From positions 62,001 through 126,000 of the forward strand of contig CAJTVB010000004.1 of the NCBI GenBank assembly GCA_910579755.1: DNA of 64,000 nucleotides, written 5' to 3'. The DNA comes from an uncultured Acetatifactor sp. Lineage in GTDB: Bacteria > Bacillota > Clostridia > Lachnospirales > Lachnospiraceae. Below are positions 51,273-60,136 of the stretch, piece after piece. The translations under genes and the position numbers were made by a program. Each line of letters opens with the position of its first letter. The stretch's first letter is position 1. The notes under the pieces were generated by a model. The model searched no databases. It was given only the letters and a program-made list of their open reading frames with translations, and was not told the DNA's origin.

Positions 51273-52385
51273 ATGGGAAAAACAGACAAAGAAATGAAAG
51301 CGTATTTCTCTGATAACAGAAGATATGCGGATCTGTGGAATGGCGGTTTATTCCAGGGGAGACAGTTGATATGCCCCGAAGATCTGCAGGAAACCCCGCC
51401 GGCAGTTTTTTGTGCTGAGGAAGGGGTGGAGAACAGCAGTGACCTGGCCATGAAACAGTTTCAGGGGAATCAGGTATTGGCTCTGTGGCTTCTGGAAAAC
51501 CAGGAGACAACAGATTTCAGTATGCCGGCCAGAGTAATGGTGGCGGAGGCGCTTCAATACAGCAGACAGCTCCGGGACATTCGAAAAAAGAATCAGCGTA
51601 AGTACCAGCAGTCCCGCAGGAAAAATGCGAAATGCAGACGCCCATATTACAAAAACAGCGGCGAGTTTTTATACCGTTTCCGCGCCCAGGACCGGCTTTT
51701 TCCTGTTATTACGCTTGTGGCATATTGGGGTGAAGGCGACTGGGAAGGACCGAAAACTTTGCATGATATGATGGATTTTGGCAGAAATAAAAGCCTGAAG
51801 AAGGAACTGCTTCGTTTGGTTCCCAATTACCCGCTGCATTTCCTGAACCTGTCAAAGCTGGAGGATTGCAGTTTTTTTCGGACCGAGCTCAGGACATTGC
51901 TGGAGTTATACGCCTGCAGAGATGATAAACAGAAATTTATGAATTATTTGAAAGAGCAATATGAATGTCGTCATTTAGATGAAGAAACCTGCCATATTCT
52001 TGGCACTATGGTTCATTCAAAGACATTGCAGACATTAAATTTGAAGGAAGGCGAGGAGGAAATTGACGTGTGTAAGGCAATTAATGACTTGATGGAGGAC
52101 AGCAGAGCTGAGGGTATAATGGAGGGAAAAGCCCTGGGTATGACTGAAGGAAAAGCGGAAGGAAAAGCGGAAAGTCTGCTTCTGCTGCTAAGTGATCTGG
52201 GGGAGATTCCGGAGAAACTGAAAACTCGGGTGCTTTCGGAAAAAGATCCGGCGTTGTTGGATCTTTGGCTGGTAGCATCCAGGCGAGCGGAGAGCCTGAA
52301 GCAGTTTATTGAAAAGGCAGGGATCAAAGCAGAAGGACAGGGCTATGAAAAAGAGAAGGCTGAAGAAGAGAAAATATTCTTGTAG
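51273..52385 (+). CDS. Rpn family recombination-promoting nuclease / putative transposase
   Basis: This 370-residue protein belongs to the Rpn/PD-(D/E)XK nuclease family that is abundant and multi-copy in Lachnospiraceae. It has the N-terminal RRYADLWNGGLF, FRAQDRLFPVITLVAYWG (nuclease core strand), a PKTLHDMM segment, and the C-terminal charged repeat EGIMEGKALGMTEGKAEGKAE. ATG 51273 is chosen because GGAGGAGG lies just upstream; an in-frame ATG at 51219 lacks a site. These proteins promote RecA-independent recombination in E. coli. Its place at the edge of the glycan island may be meaningful or chance. Confidence 0.85.
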   Translation: MGKTDKEMKAYFSDNRRYADLWNGGLFQGRQLICPEDLQETPPAVFCAEEGVENSSDLAMKQFQGNQVLALWLLENQETTDFSMPARVMVAEALQYSRQLRDIRKKNQRKYQQSRRKNAKCRRPYYKNSGEFLYRFRAQDRLFPVITLVAYWGEGDWEGPKTLHDMMDFGRNKSLKKELLRLVPNYPLHFLNLSKLEDCSFFRTELRTLLELYACRDDKQKFMNYLKEQYECRHLDEETCHILGTMVHSKTLQTLNLKEGEEEIDVCKAINDLMEDSRAEGIMEGKALGMTEGKAEGKAESLLLLLSDLGEIPEKLKTRVLSEKDPALLDLWLVASRRAESLKQFIEKAGIKAEGQGYEKEKAEEEKIFL

Positions 52386-52584
52386 TTTTCTACACAAAGA
52401 ATTATTCCCGGCTTCTGGAGGAGTGCCATTTAAAACACCGATGGAATACAGGAAATTTCCGAGGAGGCCCAAGCCAGAACCATGATTCTTGAAGCAGCCA
52501 GAGCCATTCCGGTTAAGAACCTGAGCGAACAGGCATGCCGCATTGCCACGCCTGTTCGGAGCAGAAACCGGGAGACAATATAAT

Positions 52585-52779
52585 ATGCGTCTGAAAGGCA
52601 ATAAGGAGTATGCGCAGGCATTTTCCGAATATCTGATACCAGACAAGGAAAAGCGAAATGTATATCTCATAGCATTGATCTTCTGGCATGGGCGCCTTGA
52701 TGTAAGAGCGGCGGAGGAGGCCGCACAGTATTATAAGGCTGTGAAGCCCTTGGTGTCATGTCTGCTTTGGAGAGAATGA
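52585..52779 (+). CDS. Small hypothetical protein
   Basis: A 64-residue frame from ATG 52585 (GGGAGA upstream) gives a charged, soluble peptide (RLKGNKEYAQAFSEYLIPD). I do not recognise a family. The preceding 200 bases read like a decayed frame (VKNLSEQACRIATPV), so this may be a remnant of an older gene in the Rpn neighbourhood rather than a working one. Confidence 0.3.
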   Translation: MRLKGNKEYAQAFSEYLIPDKEKRNVYLIALIFWHGRLDVRAAEEAAQYYKAVKPLVSCLLWRE

Positions 52780-52809
52780 TATCTGGCAGGGAACCCTGGA
52801 ATGTCCTTT

Positions 52810-53463
52810 TTAAAACTCTTTCTTTTGCATAATACCGATGCTGACCCAGAGGGATATCAGCAGAATCACTGTACCGGCAATAAAGCCCGCCAGAACCGCG
52901 GATGTTGTATTCATTGCAGGAAGCATGTCTGTCAGGGCGGTCAGGTCCAGATTTGCGGCTTTTGTCAGCCTTGCGGCCAGCATAAAGGCAGCCACCAGAA
53001 GAAAGCCGATGACGATCATGGCAATACCGCTCTTTTCTGCACCGAATTTTAAATGAAAAGGCACAGAAATGGCGATAAGGACCAGCAGCATAGGAAAAGT
53101 GAGCAGGGCGATCATAAGTGTGTCCACAGGAGAGACTGTGCCTTTCACCATTCCTGCGATTATGGCGGCCCCGGAGCCGAACAGCCATCCGCCGCCGCCC
53201 ACCAGCAGACCGAAGGCATATTTTTCTGCGGCATAGCTTTTCCGGGTGACCGGCAGAGAAAACAGAAATGCATTGCCGTTGTCAAAGTCGTCATAGCTGA
53301 TGGTATTTCTGGCAAACTGTGAACCTATAAAGGCCAGGTATGCAATAAGAAACGAAGTGTTTTCCAGGTATGCCGTCATGGCAACGGCAATAACGGCGAC
53401 GATGAGCAGAGAGCTTTTTTGATTCTTTAAAAGCATGAAGTCCTTAATTAATAAACCTTTCAT
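52810..53463 (-). CDS. ABC-2 type transporter permease
   Basis: This protein of about 217 residues has six hydrophobic segments (for example LLIVAVIAVAMTAYL, TLMIALLTFPMLLVLIAI, AGFIAGTVILLISLWVSI), the size and pattern of the ABC-2 permeases paired with YtrA-type regulators. ATG 53463 has GAGGA 6 nt upstream; ATG 53475 (overlapping the ATPase stop) is the alternative. It is the last gene of the GntR-ATPase-permease operon. Such systems usually answer cell-envelope or antibiotic stress. The substrate is unknown. Confidence 0.85.
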   Translation of the reverse strand: MKGLLIKDFMLLKNQKSSLLIVAVIAVAMTAYLENTSFLIAYLAFIGSQFARNTISYDDFDNGNAFLFSLPVTRKSYAAEKYAFGLLVGGGGWLFGSGAAIIAGMVKGTVSPVDTLMIALLTFPMLLVLIAISVPFHLKFGAEKSGIAMIVIGFLLVAAFMLAARLTKAANLDLTALTDMLPAMNTTSAVLAGFIAGTVILLISLWVSIGIMQKKEF

Positions 53464-53471
53464 ATAGTTCC

Positions 53472-54341
53472 TCATTTCTGCGCTGTTTTTGCGGCTTTTT
53501 CTCCTCGAATCATCATTGTGATGACATTGTCAATTGTTCCTTTTTCGATGACGAGCCCGGGAAAGTTTTCTACATAGTATTGCTTTTGATCTGTGAGGCA
53601 GCTGTAGCCGAAGCTTTCTTCCCGGAAGCGCAGGATATATTGCTTATCCATGTGGATGAATTGGCTGGAGTCTGCCTTCAACAGAGCGTAGTGGTCCAGC
53701 AGAACATCCGTATCTTCATGCAGAATAATTTTCCCTTCATGAATCATATAGATATCATCGCACAGAGTCTCCAGATCGCCGGAAATATGGGAACTGATTA
53801 AAATGGAACGATTGTCATCCTGTTCCATATATTCCCGAAGCATTTCCAGCAGTTCGTCCCGGGCCACCACGTCCAGTCCTGTGGTGGGCTCATCCAGAAT
53901 CAGCATCCGGGCATTGTGGGAAATAGCGGTGAGCACCTTTAGCTTTGCTTTCATTCCGGTGGAAAATTCTTTGATTTTTTTATCCAAAGGCAGGCAAAAT
54001 CTTTGAAGATTGGCCTGAAAATCTGTTTTGCTAAAATCGGGATAGAGGCTGGCCAAAATGGGAATGATGTCCCGGATGGTCAGATATCCGCTGAAACCGG
54101 AATCCGACAAGACTACTCCCAGAGACTGTTTGTCCCTGGCACCAAACTGCCTCAGATCTTTGCCCAGAATGTGTATGGTGCCGCTATCCGGAGAGATTAG
54201 TCCCAGAACTGCTTTAAAGGTAGTACTTTTTCCGGCGCCGTTTTGTCCTACCAGGCCGGTGACACGGCCGGGTTTTATCTCCATAGAGCAGTCCAGGGTA
54301 AATGCGCCATAGTTTTTTATCAAGTGCTCAAGTCTTAACAT
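53472..54341 (-). CDS. ABC transporter ATP-binding protein
   Basis: This 289-residue ATPase powers the adjacent permease. It has Walker A GQNGAGKST, a Q-loop region, signature FSTGMKAKL (degenerate LSGGQ), Walker B MLILDEPTTGLD, and the switch His in SSHISGD. The C-terminal 80 residues are an extra domain common in YtrB/BcrA-like proteins. ATG 54341 is taken (AGAAAGG upstream, start directly before LRLEHLIKNYG); an in-frame ATG at 54386 adds 15 basic residues. Confidence 0.93.
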   Translation of the reverse strand: MLRLEHLIKNYGAFTLDCSMEIKPGRVTGLVGQNGAGKSTTFKAVLGLISPDSGTIHILGKDLRQFGARDKQSLGVVLSDSGFSGYLTIRDIIPILASLYPDFSKTDFQANLQRFCLPLDKKIKEFSTGMKAKLKVLTAISHNARMLILDEPTTGLDVVARDELLEMLREYMEQDDNRSILISSHISGDLETLCDDIYMIHEGKIILHEDTDVLLDHYALLKADSSQFIHMDKQYILRFREESFGYSCLTDQKQYYVENFPGLVIEKGTIDNVITMMIRGEKAAKTAQK

Positions 54342-54390
54342 AGCAATGCCTTTCTGCCTCTTTTGCCGGGCAATGATTCGTAACAATTAT

Positions 54391-54762
54391 TCAACTGTCC
54401 ATAATTAATTGGAACAGGCTTTGGATATCCTCGTCGCTTATTCCGTATCTTCTGCCTTTTTGTACTGCCATATCCAGATCGGTCTCCAGCTCTTTTTTCT
54501 GTTCTTCCAGAAGAAGCTGGGGACTGACGGATGCCACATAGGTTCCTTTTCCATGAATGGTCACTGTAAATCCGTCTTCTTCCAGACTGTCATAGGCCTT
54601 TTTAACAGTCAGGGCGCTGATTTTAAGTTCCTTTGACAGTGTCCGTACGGAGGGCAGACTATCATTTGCCTTCAATTCTCCGCATTGAATCAGCGCTTTG
54701 ATCTGGTCTGTAATCTGTTCGTAGATAGGAACCATGGAAGAACTGTTTATGATAATGCGCAT
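54391..54762 (-). CDS. GntR family transcriptional regulator, YtrA subfamily
   Basis: This 123-residue repressor has a winged helix at residues 10-75 (PIYEQITDQIKALI, LPSVRTLSKELKISALTVKKAYDSLEEDG, GKGTYVA) and a short C-terminal dimerisation helix pair, the YtrA-type layout. YtrA proteins repress their own ABC operon until an envelope-active ligand or stress appears. It is the first gene of the minus-strand operon, with GGAGGAGA upstream. A 47-bp dyad over its promoter is the probable operator. Confidence 0.93.
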   Translation of the reverse strand: MRIIINSSSMVPIYEQITDQIKALIQCGELKANDSLPSVRTLSKELKISALTVKKAYDSLEEDGFTVTIHGKGTYVASVSPQLLLEEQKKELETDLDMAVQKGRRYGISDEDIQSLFQLIMDS

Positions 54763-54780
54763 TTATCTCTCCTCCCTGCA

Positions 54781-54827
54781 AACAGTATATAACAGCTTAG
54801 AACTGTTGTCAACTGTTATATACTGTT
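54781..54827 (-). promoter_or_regulatory. Promoter and palindromic operator of the GntR-ABC operon
   Basis: Two perfect 15-bp inverted arms (AACAGTATATAACAG at 54781-54795 and its complement at 54813-54827) are 17 nt apart. On the minus strand, TTGACA (54812-54807), a 17-nt spacer and TATACT (54789-54784) form a near-consensus sigma-A promoter lying inside the dyad. Repressor binding would cover both boxes, giving autoregulation by the YtrA-like protein. Confidence 0.88.
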
Positions 54828-54846
54828 AATCCAGACGAAAATCGTA

Positions 54847-54875
54847 TTGAGCGGATTTGGATTTTATGATAAAAT
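54847..54875 (+). promoter_or_regulatory. Sigma-A promoter of pth-mfd
   Basis: TTGAGC (54847-54852), 17 nt, TAAAAT (54870-54875), 76 nt before the pth ATG. It diverges from the GntR operon promoter, whose operator ends 20 bp away. Confidence 0.7.
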
Positions 54876-54951
54876 GTCCATATTCAGGGCAGGGGAGAGC
54901 CGGAAATGGCTGATAAGGTCTGAATGGCCGGATTAGAAAGGAAAAGTAAAA

Positions 54952-55527
54952 ATGTATATTATCGTTGGCTTGGGAAACCCCGGAAAGGAATATGGGGGAA
55001 CCAGACATAATATCGGGTTTGATGTGATAGAGCTTCTGGCGGGGCAGGAAAATATTTCCGTGGCCGAAAAAAAGCATAAAGCCTTGATCGGTAAAGGGGT
55101 TGTGGCGGGGCAGAGGTGTATTCTGGCAAAGCCCCAGACCTTTATGAATCTCAGCGGAGAAAGTGTCAGGGCGCTGTTGGATTACTATAAGGCGGATGAG
55201 AAGGAAGAGCTGATTGTAATTTCTGATGACGTAAGCCTGGATGTGGGGCAGATACGCATCCGTAAAAAAGGGAGCGCAGGCGGACATAATGGTTTGAAGA
55301 ATATCATTGCCATGCTGGGGCACGATACTTTTATACGGGTGAAAATGGGCGTGGGAGAGAAGCCCCGGGGCTGGGATCTGGCAGACTACGTGCTGGGACG
55401 CTTTTCCGGGCCGGAGAGGAAGATTATGGATGAGGCGGCGGAGAGGGCGGCGGATGCCATACGCAGTATCATAACCCAGGGTGCTGACGCGGCCATGAAT
55501 GATTTTAACAGAAAGGTTGAAGGGTGA
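54952..55527 (+). CDS. pth: Peptidyl-tRNA hydrolase
   Basis: Pth frees tRNA from peptidyl-tRNA dropped by ribosomes. The 191-residue protein has the full set of motifs: IVGLGNPGKEYGGTRHNIGFD with the catalytic His, KPQTFMNLSGESV, ISDDVSLDVGQIRIRKKGSAGGHNGLKNI, and FIRVKMGVG. Start ATG follows AAAGGAAAAG. The pth-mfd-spoVT order is the familiar Firmicutes arrangement. mfd begins 8 nt after its stop. Confidence 0.98.
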   Translation: MYIIVGLGNPGKEYGGTRHNIGFDVIELLAGQENISVAEKKHKALIGKGVVAGQRCILAKPQTFMNLSGESVRALLDYYKADEKEELIVISDDVSLDVGQIRIRKKGSAGGHNGLKNIIAMLGHDTFIRVKMGVGEKPRGWDLADYVLGRFSGPERKIMDEAAERAADAIRSIITQGADAAMNDFNRKVEG

Positions 55528-55534
55528 TAACGAA

Positions 55535-58500
55535 ATGCAGGCATTACTGGCGCCGCTTGGAGAGCTGGCGGAATTTGACCATATGAGGGCGGCGCTTCGC
55601 AGGAAGAGTGAGCCTATAGCACTCACAGGCTGCGTGGATTCTCAGAAGCTGCATATGATATACGGCCTCAGCGAAGGTCTTGGAATCAAGGTTATTGTCA
55701 CCTACAGCGATTTGAGGGCCAGAGATATTTTCGAGGAATATCAGTTTTATGACCGAAATGCAATGCTGTATCCGGCCAAGGATCTGATTTTTTTTCAGGC
55801 GGATATTCATGGAAACCAGCTGGTGAAGGAGCGCGTCAGGACTATGCGGCGTCTTCTGGAGGGAAAGCCGGTTACTATTGTCACTACCTATGCTGCTTTG
55901 ATGACGCCGCTGGCCATGTGGGACAGAGAAACTGCGGTAATAGAACTGCAGCAGGGAGGCAGTCTGACGGAAAAGGATCTGGCCCGGAAGCTGGTATCCT
56001 TTGGCTATGAGAACGCCTATCAGGTGGAGAGTCCTGGACAGTTTTCCATTCGGGGCGGCATTGTGGATATTTTTGATTTGACGGAGGAAAATCCATACCG
56101 TATCGAGCTGTGGGGGGATGAGGTGGAATCCATCCGCAGCTTTGATGTGCTCAGTCAAAGATCCATAGAGAAGCTGGAGAGTATTTCCGTGTACCCGGCT
56201 TCGGAATTCGTGCTGGACGATGACCGGATCCGGACAGGAATGAAAACCCTGGAAAAGGAAGCGAAACAGCAGGAGAAATATTTTCGGGATGATCATAAGC
56301 CGGAAGAAGCACACAGGATTGCCTCTCAGGTGAAGGAACTGAGGGAACAGCTGGTGGAATTTCAGAGCAAGGCCAATCTGGAGGGGTATATCCGATATTT
56401 TTATGAGGAGACTGTGACGCTGCCGGAGCTTTTAATCCGTGCGGCGAGTCAGGCCAGGGGCGGCGCGTATCCCGCTTTTTTCCTGGAGGAGCCGGCACGG
56501 ATCCGGGAGCAGGCGGATGCGGTGGAGCTGGAATTTCGGGAGAGTATGACCCAGAGGGCGGAAAAAGGGTATATTCTGCCAGGACAGATGAACATTCTCT
56601 ACAGCGGGGAGGAGGTGGCCGTCAGGCTGCTTGGAGGCAATGTGATCCTGGTTTCCACTATGGACGGCAAGGGCGGCTATTTCCGGGCCGGGATCAGGAT
56701 GGACGTGGGAGCGAGAAACGTGGCTCCCTACAATAACAGCTTTGAGGCGCTGGTGAAGGATCTGAAGCAGTTCCGAAAAAATGGATATCGAGTACTTTTG
56801 CTGTCCGGCTCCCGGACCCGTGCCAGGCGTCTGGCAGAGGATCTGCGGGATCAGGAATTGACAGCGGTTTACACCGAGGATCCCTTGAGGGAGGTTCAGT
56901 CCGGGGAGGTAGTTACTTATTACGGACACGTAAATAAGGGATTTGAGTACCCGCTGCTGAAGTTCGTAGTGCTGTCCGAAACGGATATTTTCGGAGCGGA
57001 AAAGAAAAGAAAGAAGCCGAGAAAGCTCTATCAGGGACAGAAAATCAAAGATTTTAATGAGCTGAAGATCGGGGATTATGTGGTTCATGAGAGCCATGGT
57101 CTGGGAATCTACCGGGGCATTGAAAAGGTAGAAATGGAGGGTGTGATAAAGGATTACATCAAAATCGAGTATCGTGACGGCGGCAATCTGTATGTTTTGG
57201 CCACGGGACTGGACGTAATTCAGAAATATGCATCCGCCGATGCCAAGAGTCCTAAGCTGAATAAGCTTGGGTCAAAGGAGTGGGAGAAGACCAAGACAAA
57301 GGTTCGAAGTGCCGTCAGTGAGGTGGCTAAGGATCTGGTGGAGCTTTACGCCTTGCGTCAGGCAAGCTCAGGCTATTGTTATGACAAGGACACTGTGTGG
57401 CAGAGGGAATTTGAGGAGATGTTTCCTTTTGAGGAGACAGAGGATCAGTTGAATGCCATAGCCGAGACGAAAGCGGACATGGAGAGCGGTAAGATTATGG
57501 ACCGTCTGATTTGCGGAGATGTGGGGTATGGCAAGACGGAGATTGCTATCCGGGCTGCCTTTAAGGCTGTTCAGGAAAACAAGCAGGTAGTGTACCTGGT
57601 ACCCACCACCATTCTTGCCCAGCAGCATTACAACACTTTCGTGCAGAGGATGAAGGACTTTCCTGTCCGGGTGGAGCTGATGAGCCGGTTCCGAACGCCT
57701 GCCCAGATAAAAAAGACAGTGGCGGATCTGCAAAAGGGCATGGTGGATATCGTGATCGGTACCCATAGGGTGCTGTCCGAGGATGTGAAGTTCAAGGATC
57801 TTGGGCTTTTGGTCATAGACGAGGAACAGCGTTTCGGGGTAGCTCACAAGGAAAAAATAAAAAAGCTGAAGGAAAATGTGGATGTGTTAACCCTGACTGC
57901 CACTCCGATCCCTCGGACACTTCATATGAGCCTTATCGGCATCCGCGACATGAGTGTGCTGGAGGAGGCGCCGGAGGACCGTCAGCCTATCCAGACTTTT
58001 GTCTGCGAATATAATGAGGAAATGGTCCGGGAGGCCATTTCCCGGGAACTGGCCAGGGGAGGCCAGGTATATTACGTGTATAATCGGGTGAATACCATCG
58101 CAGATGTGGCGGCTCAGATTGCCCGGCTGGTGCCGGAGGCTGCAGTGGCCTATGCTCATGGCCAGATGAAGGAGCATGAGCTGGAAAGGATCATGTTCGA
58201 TTTTATAGGAGGGGACATTGATGTGCTGGTGTCTACCACTATAATTGAGACCGGGCTGGATATCTCCAATGTGAACACCATGATCATTCATGACTCGGAC
58301 AACATGGGTCTGTCCCAATTGTATCAGCTGAGAGGGCGGGTGGGACGTTCTAATCGTACTGCGTATGCCTTTTTGATGTATCGAAAGGACAAGATGCTTA
58401 AAGAGGTGGCAGAAAAGCGGTTGACGGCCATAAGGGAGTTTACTGACCTGGGCAGCGGCTTTAAGATCGCCATGCGTGATCTGGAGATCAGAGGCGCCGG

Positions 58501-59113
58501 GAATCTGCTGGGAGTGCGACAGCACGGGCATATGGAGGCGGTGGGGTACGATATGTACTGCAGGATGCTGAACGATGCTGTTTCCACTCTGAAGGGTATT
58601 ACGGTTCAGGAGGACTTTACTACTCAGATCGACCTGGATGTGGATGCGTTTATTCCTCCGGCCTACATTGTGAACGAAACCCAGAAGCTGGATATTTATA
58701 AACGGATTGCCGGAATTGAAAACATAAAGGAACGGGACGATATGAAGGATGAGCTTCTTGACCGCTTTGGGGAGATTCCGGAATCGGTGGATCATCTGCT
58801 TCGAATTGCTTTGATCCGAGTGGCAGCTCACAAGCTTTATATGACAGAGATCCGGGGGAAAAACGAGAGGATTATTTTCACTTTTCTGCCCAACGCAGAG
58901 GTGGATGCTTTGAGAATTCCGGAGCTGTTGCGCAAGTATGGGCAGAATCTGACTTTTACTGCATATGGCACCCCGACCTTTACCTGCCGGTATAAGAAAA
59001 CAGGTATGGTGGAAAAGGATGCAGAGCAGCTGCTGTATCGGACGGAGGATCTGTTGGAGGAAATGAAGATTCTGCTTCCCACAAAAAAACAGGAGGATAC
59101 AGGGGCAGAATAG
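55535..59113 (+). CDS. mfd: Transcription-repair coupling factor
   Basis: Mfd removes stalled RNA polymerase from damaged template and recruits UvrA. The 1192-residue protein has an N-terminal UvrB-like module, an RNA-polymerase-interacting domain (IGDYVVHESHGLGIYRGI at about residue 515), and superfamily 2 translocase motors: Walker A GDVGYGKTE at about 660, DEEQRFG (DExx) at about 760, the TATPIPRTLHMS motif and LRGRVGRS. A C-terminal autoinhibitory domain ends the protein. ATG 55535 is chosen (GAAGGG upstream) rather than ATG 55499, which overlaps pth. Confidence 0.98.
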   Translation: MQALLAPLGELAEFDHMRAALRRKSEPIALTGCVDSQKLHMIYGLSEGLGIKVIVTYSDLRARDIFEEYQFYDRNAMLYPAKDLIFFQADIHGNQLVKERVRTMRRLLEGKPVTIVTTYAALMTPLAMWDRETAVIELQQGGSLTEKDLARKLVSFGYENAYQVESPGQFSIRGGIVDIFDLTEENPYRIELWGDEVESIRSFDVLSQRSIEKLESISVYPASEFVLDDDRIRTGMKTLEKEAKQQEKYFRDDHKPEEAHRIASQVKELREQLVEFQSKANLEGYIRYFYEETVTLPELLIRAASQARGGAYPAFFLEEPARIREQADAVELEFRESMTQRAEKGYILPGQMNILYSGEEVAVRLLGGNVILVSTMDGKGGYFRAGIRMDVGARNVAPYNNSFEALVKDLKQFRKNGYRVLLLSGSRTRARRLAEDLRDQELTAVYTEDPLREVQSGEVVTYYGHVNKGFEYPLLKFVVLSETDIFGAEKKRKKPRKLYQGQKIKDFNELKIGDYVVHESHGLGIYRGIEKVEMEGVIKDYIKIEYRDGGNLYVLATGLDVIQKYASADAKSPKLNKLGSKEWEKTKTKVRSAVSEVAKDLVELYALRQASSGYCYDKDTVWQREFEEMFPFEETEDQLNAIAETKADMESGKIMDRLICGDVGYGKTEIAIRAAFKAVQENKQVVYLVPTTILAQQHYNTFVQRMKDFPVRVELMSRFRTPAQIKKTVADLQKGMVDIVIGTHRVLSEDVKFKDLGLLVIDEEQRFGVAHKEKIKKLKENVDVLTLTATPIPRTLHMSLIGIRDMSVLEEAPEDRQPIQTFVCEYNEEMVREAISRELARGGQVYYVYNRVNTIADVAAQIARLVPEAAVAYAHGQMKEHELERIMFDFIGGDIDVLVSTTIIETGLDISNVNTMIIHDSDNMGLSQLYQLRGRVGRSNRTAYAFLMYRKDKMLKEVAEKRLTAIREFTDLGSGFKIAMRDLEIRGAGNLLGVRQHGHMEAVGYDMYCRMLNDAVSTLKGITVQEDFTTQIDLDVDAFIPPAYIVNETQKLDIYKRIAGIENIKERDDMKDELLDRFGEIPESVDHLLRIALIRVAAHKLYMTEIRGKNERIIFTFLPNAEVDALRIPELLRKYGQNLTFTAYGTPTFTCRYKKTGMVEKDAEQLLYRTEDLLEEMKILLPTKKQEDTGAE

Positions 59114-59229
59114 AGTTTATATGCCGAAAAAGAGGGCAGATTTGATTTTGAGGGAGTTTTATTGGACTTGAAATATGGTACTTTCTTTTCAGAACAGGAA
59201 AACAGATTCTGAACAGGAGGTACCTCTAT

Positions 59230-59331
59230 ATGAAAGGCTATTATACGGCAAGCGGATATATGGGACTGGTGGAAGGCAGATACATTCTCTTTGCCAGTGA
59301 ACAGGAGTACCGGGAATATATGGAAGAGTAA
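59230..59331 (+). CDS. 33-residue conserved-looking small protein
   Basis: A strong AGGAGG (59215-59220) sits 9 nt before an ATG that opens a 33-codon frame: it starts MKGYYTASGYMGLVEG and ends EYREYMEE. The frame is rich in Tyr and Gly with an acidic tail. I recall similar short proteins in Lachnospiraceae, but that cannot be confirmed here and no function is known. It lies between mfd and spoVT on the same strand and is too short for usual gene finders. Confidence 0.65.
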   Translation: MKGYYTASGYMGLVEGRYILFASEQEYREYMEE

Positions 59332-59569
59332 ACCCGATGCGCACAAAAACGGTTCGCGAAACCACTCCATGAACAGTACTGAACTGTTAGCTGGAAGCTG
59401 GTAATTATGAAGATTATGAAAAAATGTTTGGGGCCGGCAAATAGCGGCGCATAATCCCAAGGTATAAAAATCCTTTGTTTACAGATAATAGTATCATTCC
59501 TTTTCGAGGAAATATATGCAGGACTTTTTTGCATTGCGATACGAAAACTGATAAACGGAGGATTTTTTT
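59332..59569. other. Intergenic region upstream of spoVT
   Basis: About 240 bases with no gene. It holds a short dyad AACAGT-N5-ACTGTT (59372-59388), whose half-sites resemble those of the GntR operator at 54781. I could not identify a convincing sigma-G or sigma-F promoter, although spoVT is forespore-expressed in Bacillus. A strong AAACGGAGGA precedes the spoVT start. Confidence 0.45.
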
Positions 59570-60115
59570 ATGAAAGCAACTGGTATCGTCAGAAGAATAG
59601 ATGACCTGGGAAGAATCGTGATCCCCAAGGAGATCCGCAGGACACTGCACATTCGGGAATCGGATCCCCTGGAAATTTTTACGGACAAGGAAGGCCAGAT
59701 CATTCTGAAGAAGTATTCCCCTATCGGTGAGATGACCACATTTGCCAAGCAATATGCCGAAAGCCTGGCCCAGGTTTCGGGGCATGCGGCCCTGATCGCG
59801 GACAGGGATCAGTTCATTGCCGCCGCAGGGGGGTACAAGCAGCTGGTAAACAAATCCGTCAGCAAGCAGCTGGATGAAAAGGTTCACAACAGAGAAACCC
59901 TGCTTGCCACCAAGGGAGACAGGAATTTTATCAGCATCTGTGACGAAGGAAACGGTGATTATCAGCATGAAGCCATCACCCCTATTCTCTGTGAGGGGGA
60001 TATCATCGGCAGTGTGGTGCTTCTGCAGAACGATAATAAAAACCGTATGGGTGAGGTGGAACAGAAACTGCTCCTGTCTGCCGCCGGTTTCCTGGGAAGG
60101 CAGATGGAGCAGTAG
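59570..60115 (+). CDS. spoVT: Stage V sporulation protein T
   Basis: SpoVT is an AbrB-type regulator of forespore genes. The 181-residue protein has the swapped-hairpin AbrB DNA-binding domain at residues 1-50 (MKATGIVRRIDDLGRIVIPKEIRRTL, REGDPLEIF-like segment) and a GAF-like C-terminal domain ending LGRQMEQ. The length is normal. Its presence suggests the organism makes endospores. Convergent with pncB, 21 nt apart. Confidence 0.96.
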   Translation: MKATGIVRRIDDLGRIVIPKEIRRTLHIRESDPLEIFTDKEGQIILKKYSPIGEMTTFAKQYAESLAQVSGHAALIADRDQFIAAAGGYKQLVNKSVSKQLDEKVHNRETLLATKGDRNFISICDEGNGDYQHEAITPILCEGDIIGSVVLLQNDNKNRMGEVEQKLLLSAAGFLGRQMEQ

Positions 60116-60136
60116 GTATTCTATGAACGGTTCATG

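Noticed and set aside
51273..52385. Active insertion sequence at the right edge of the cluster
   Set aside because: The Rpn-like protein is sometimes labelled transposase, but no terminal inverted repeats or target duplications were found.
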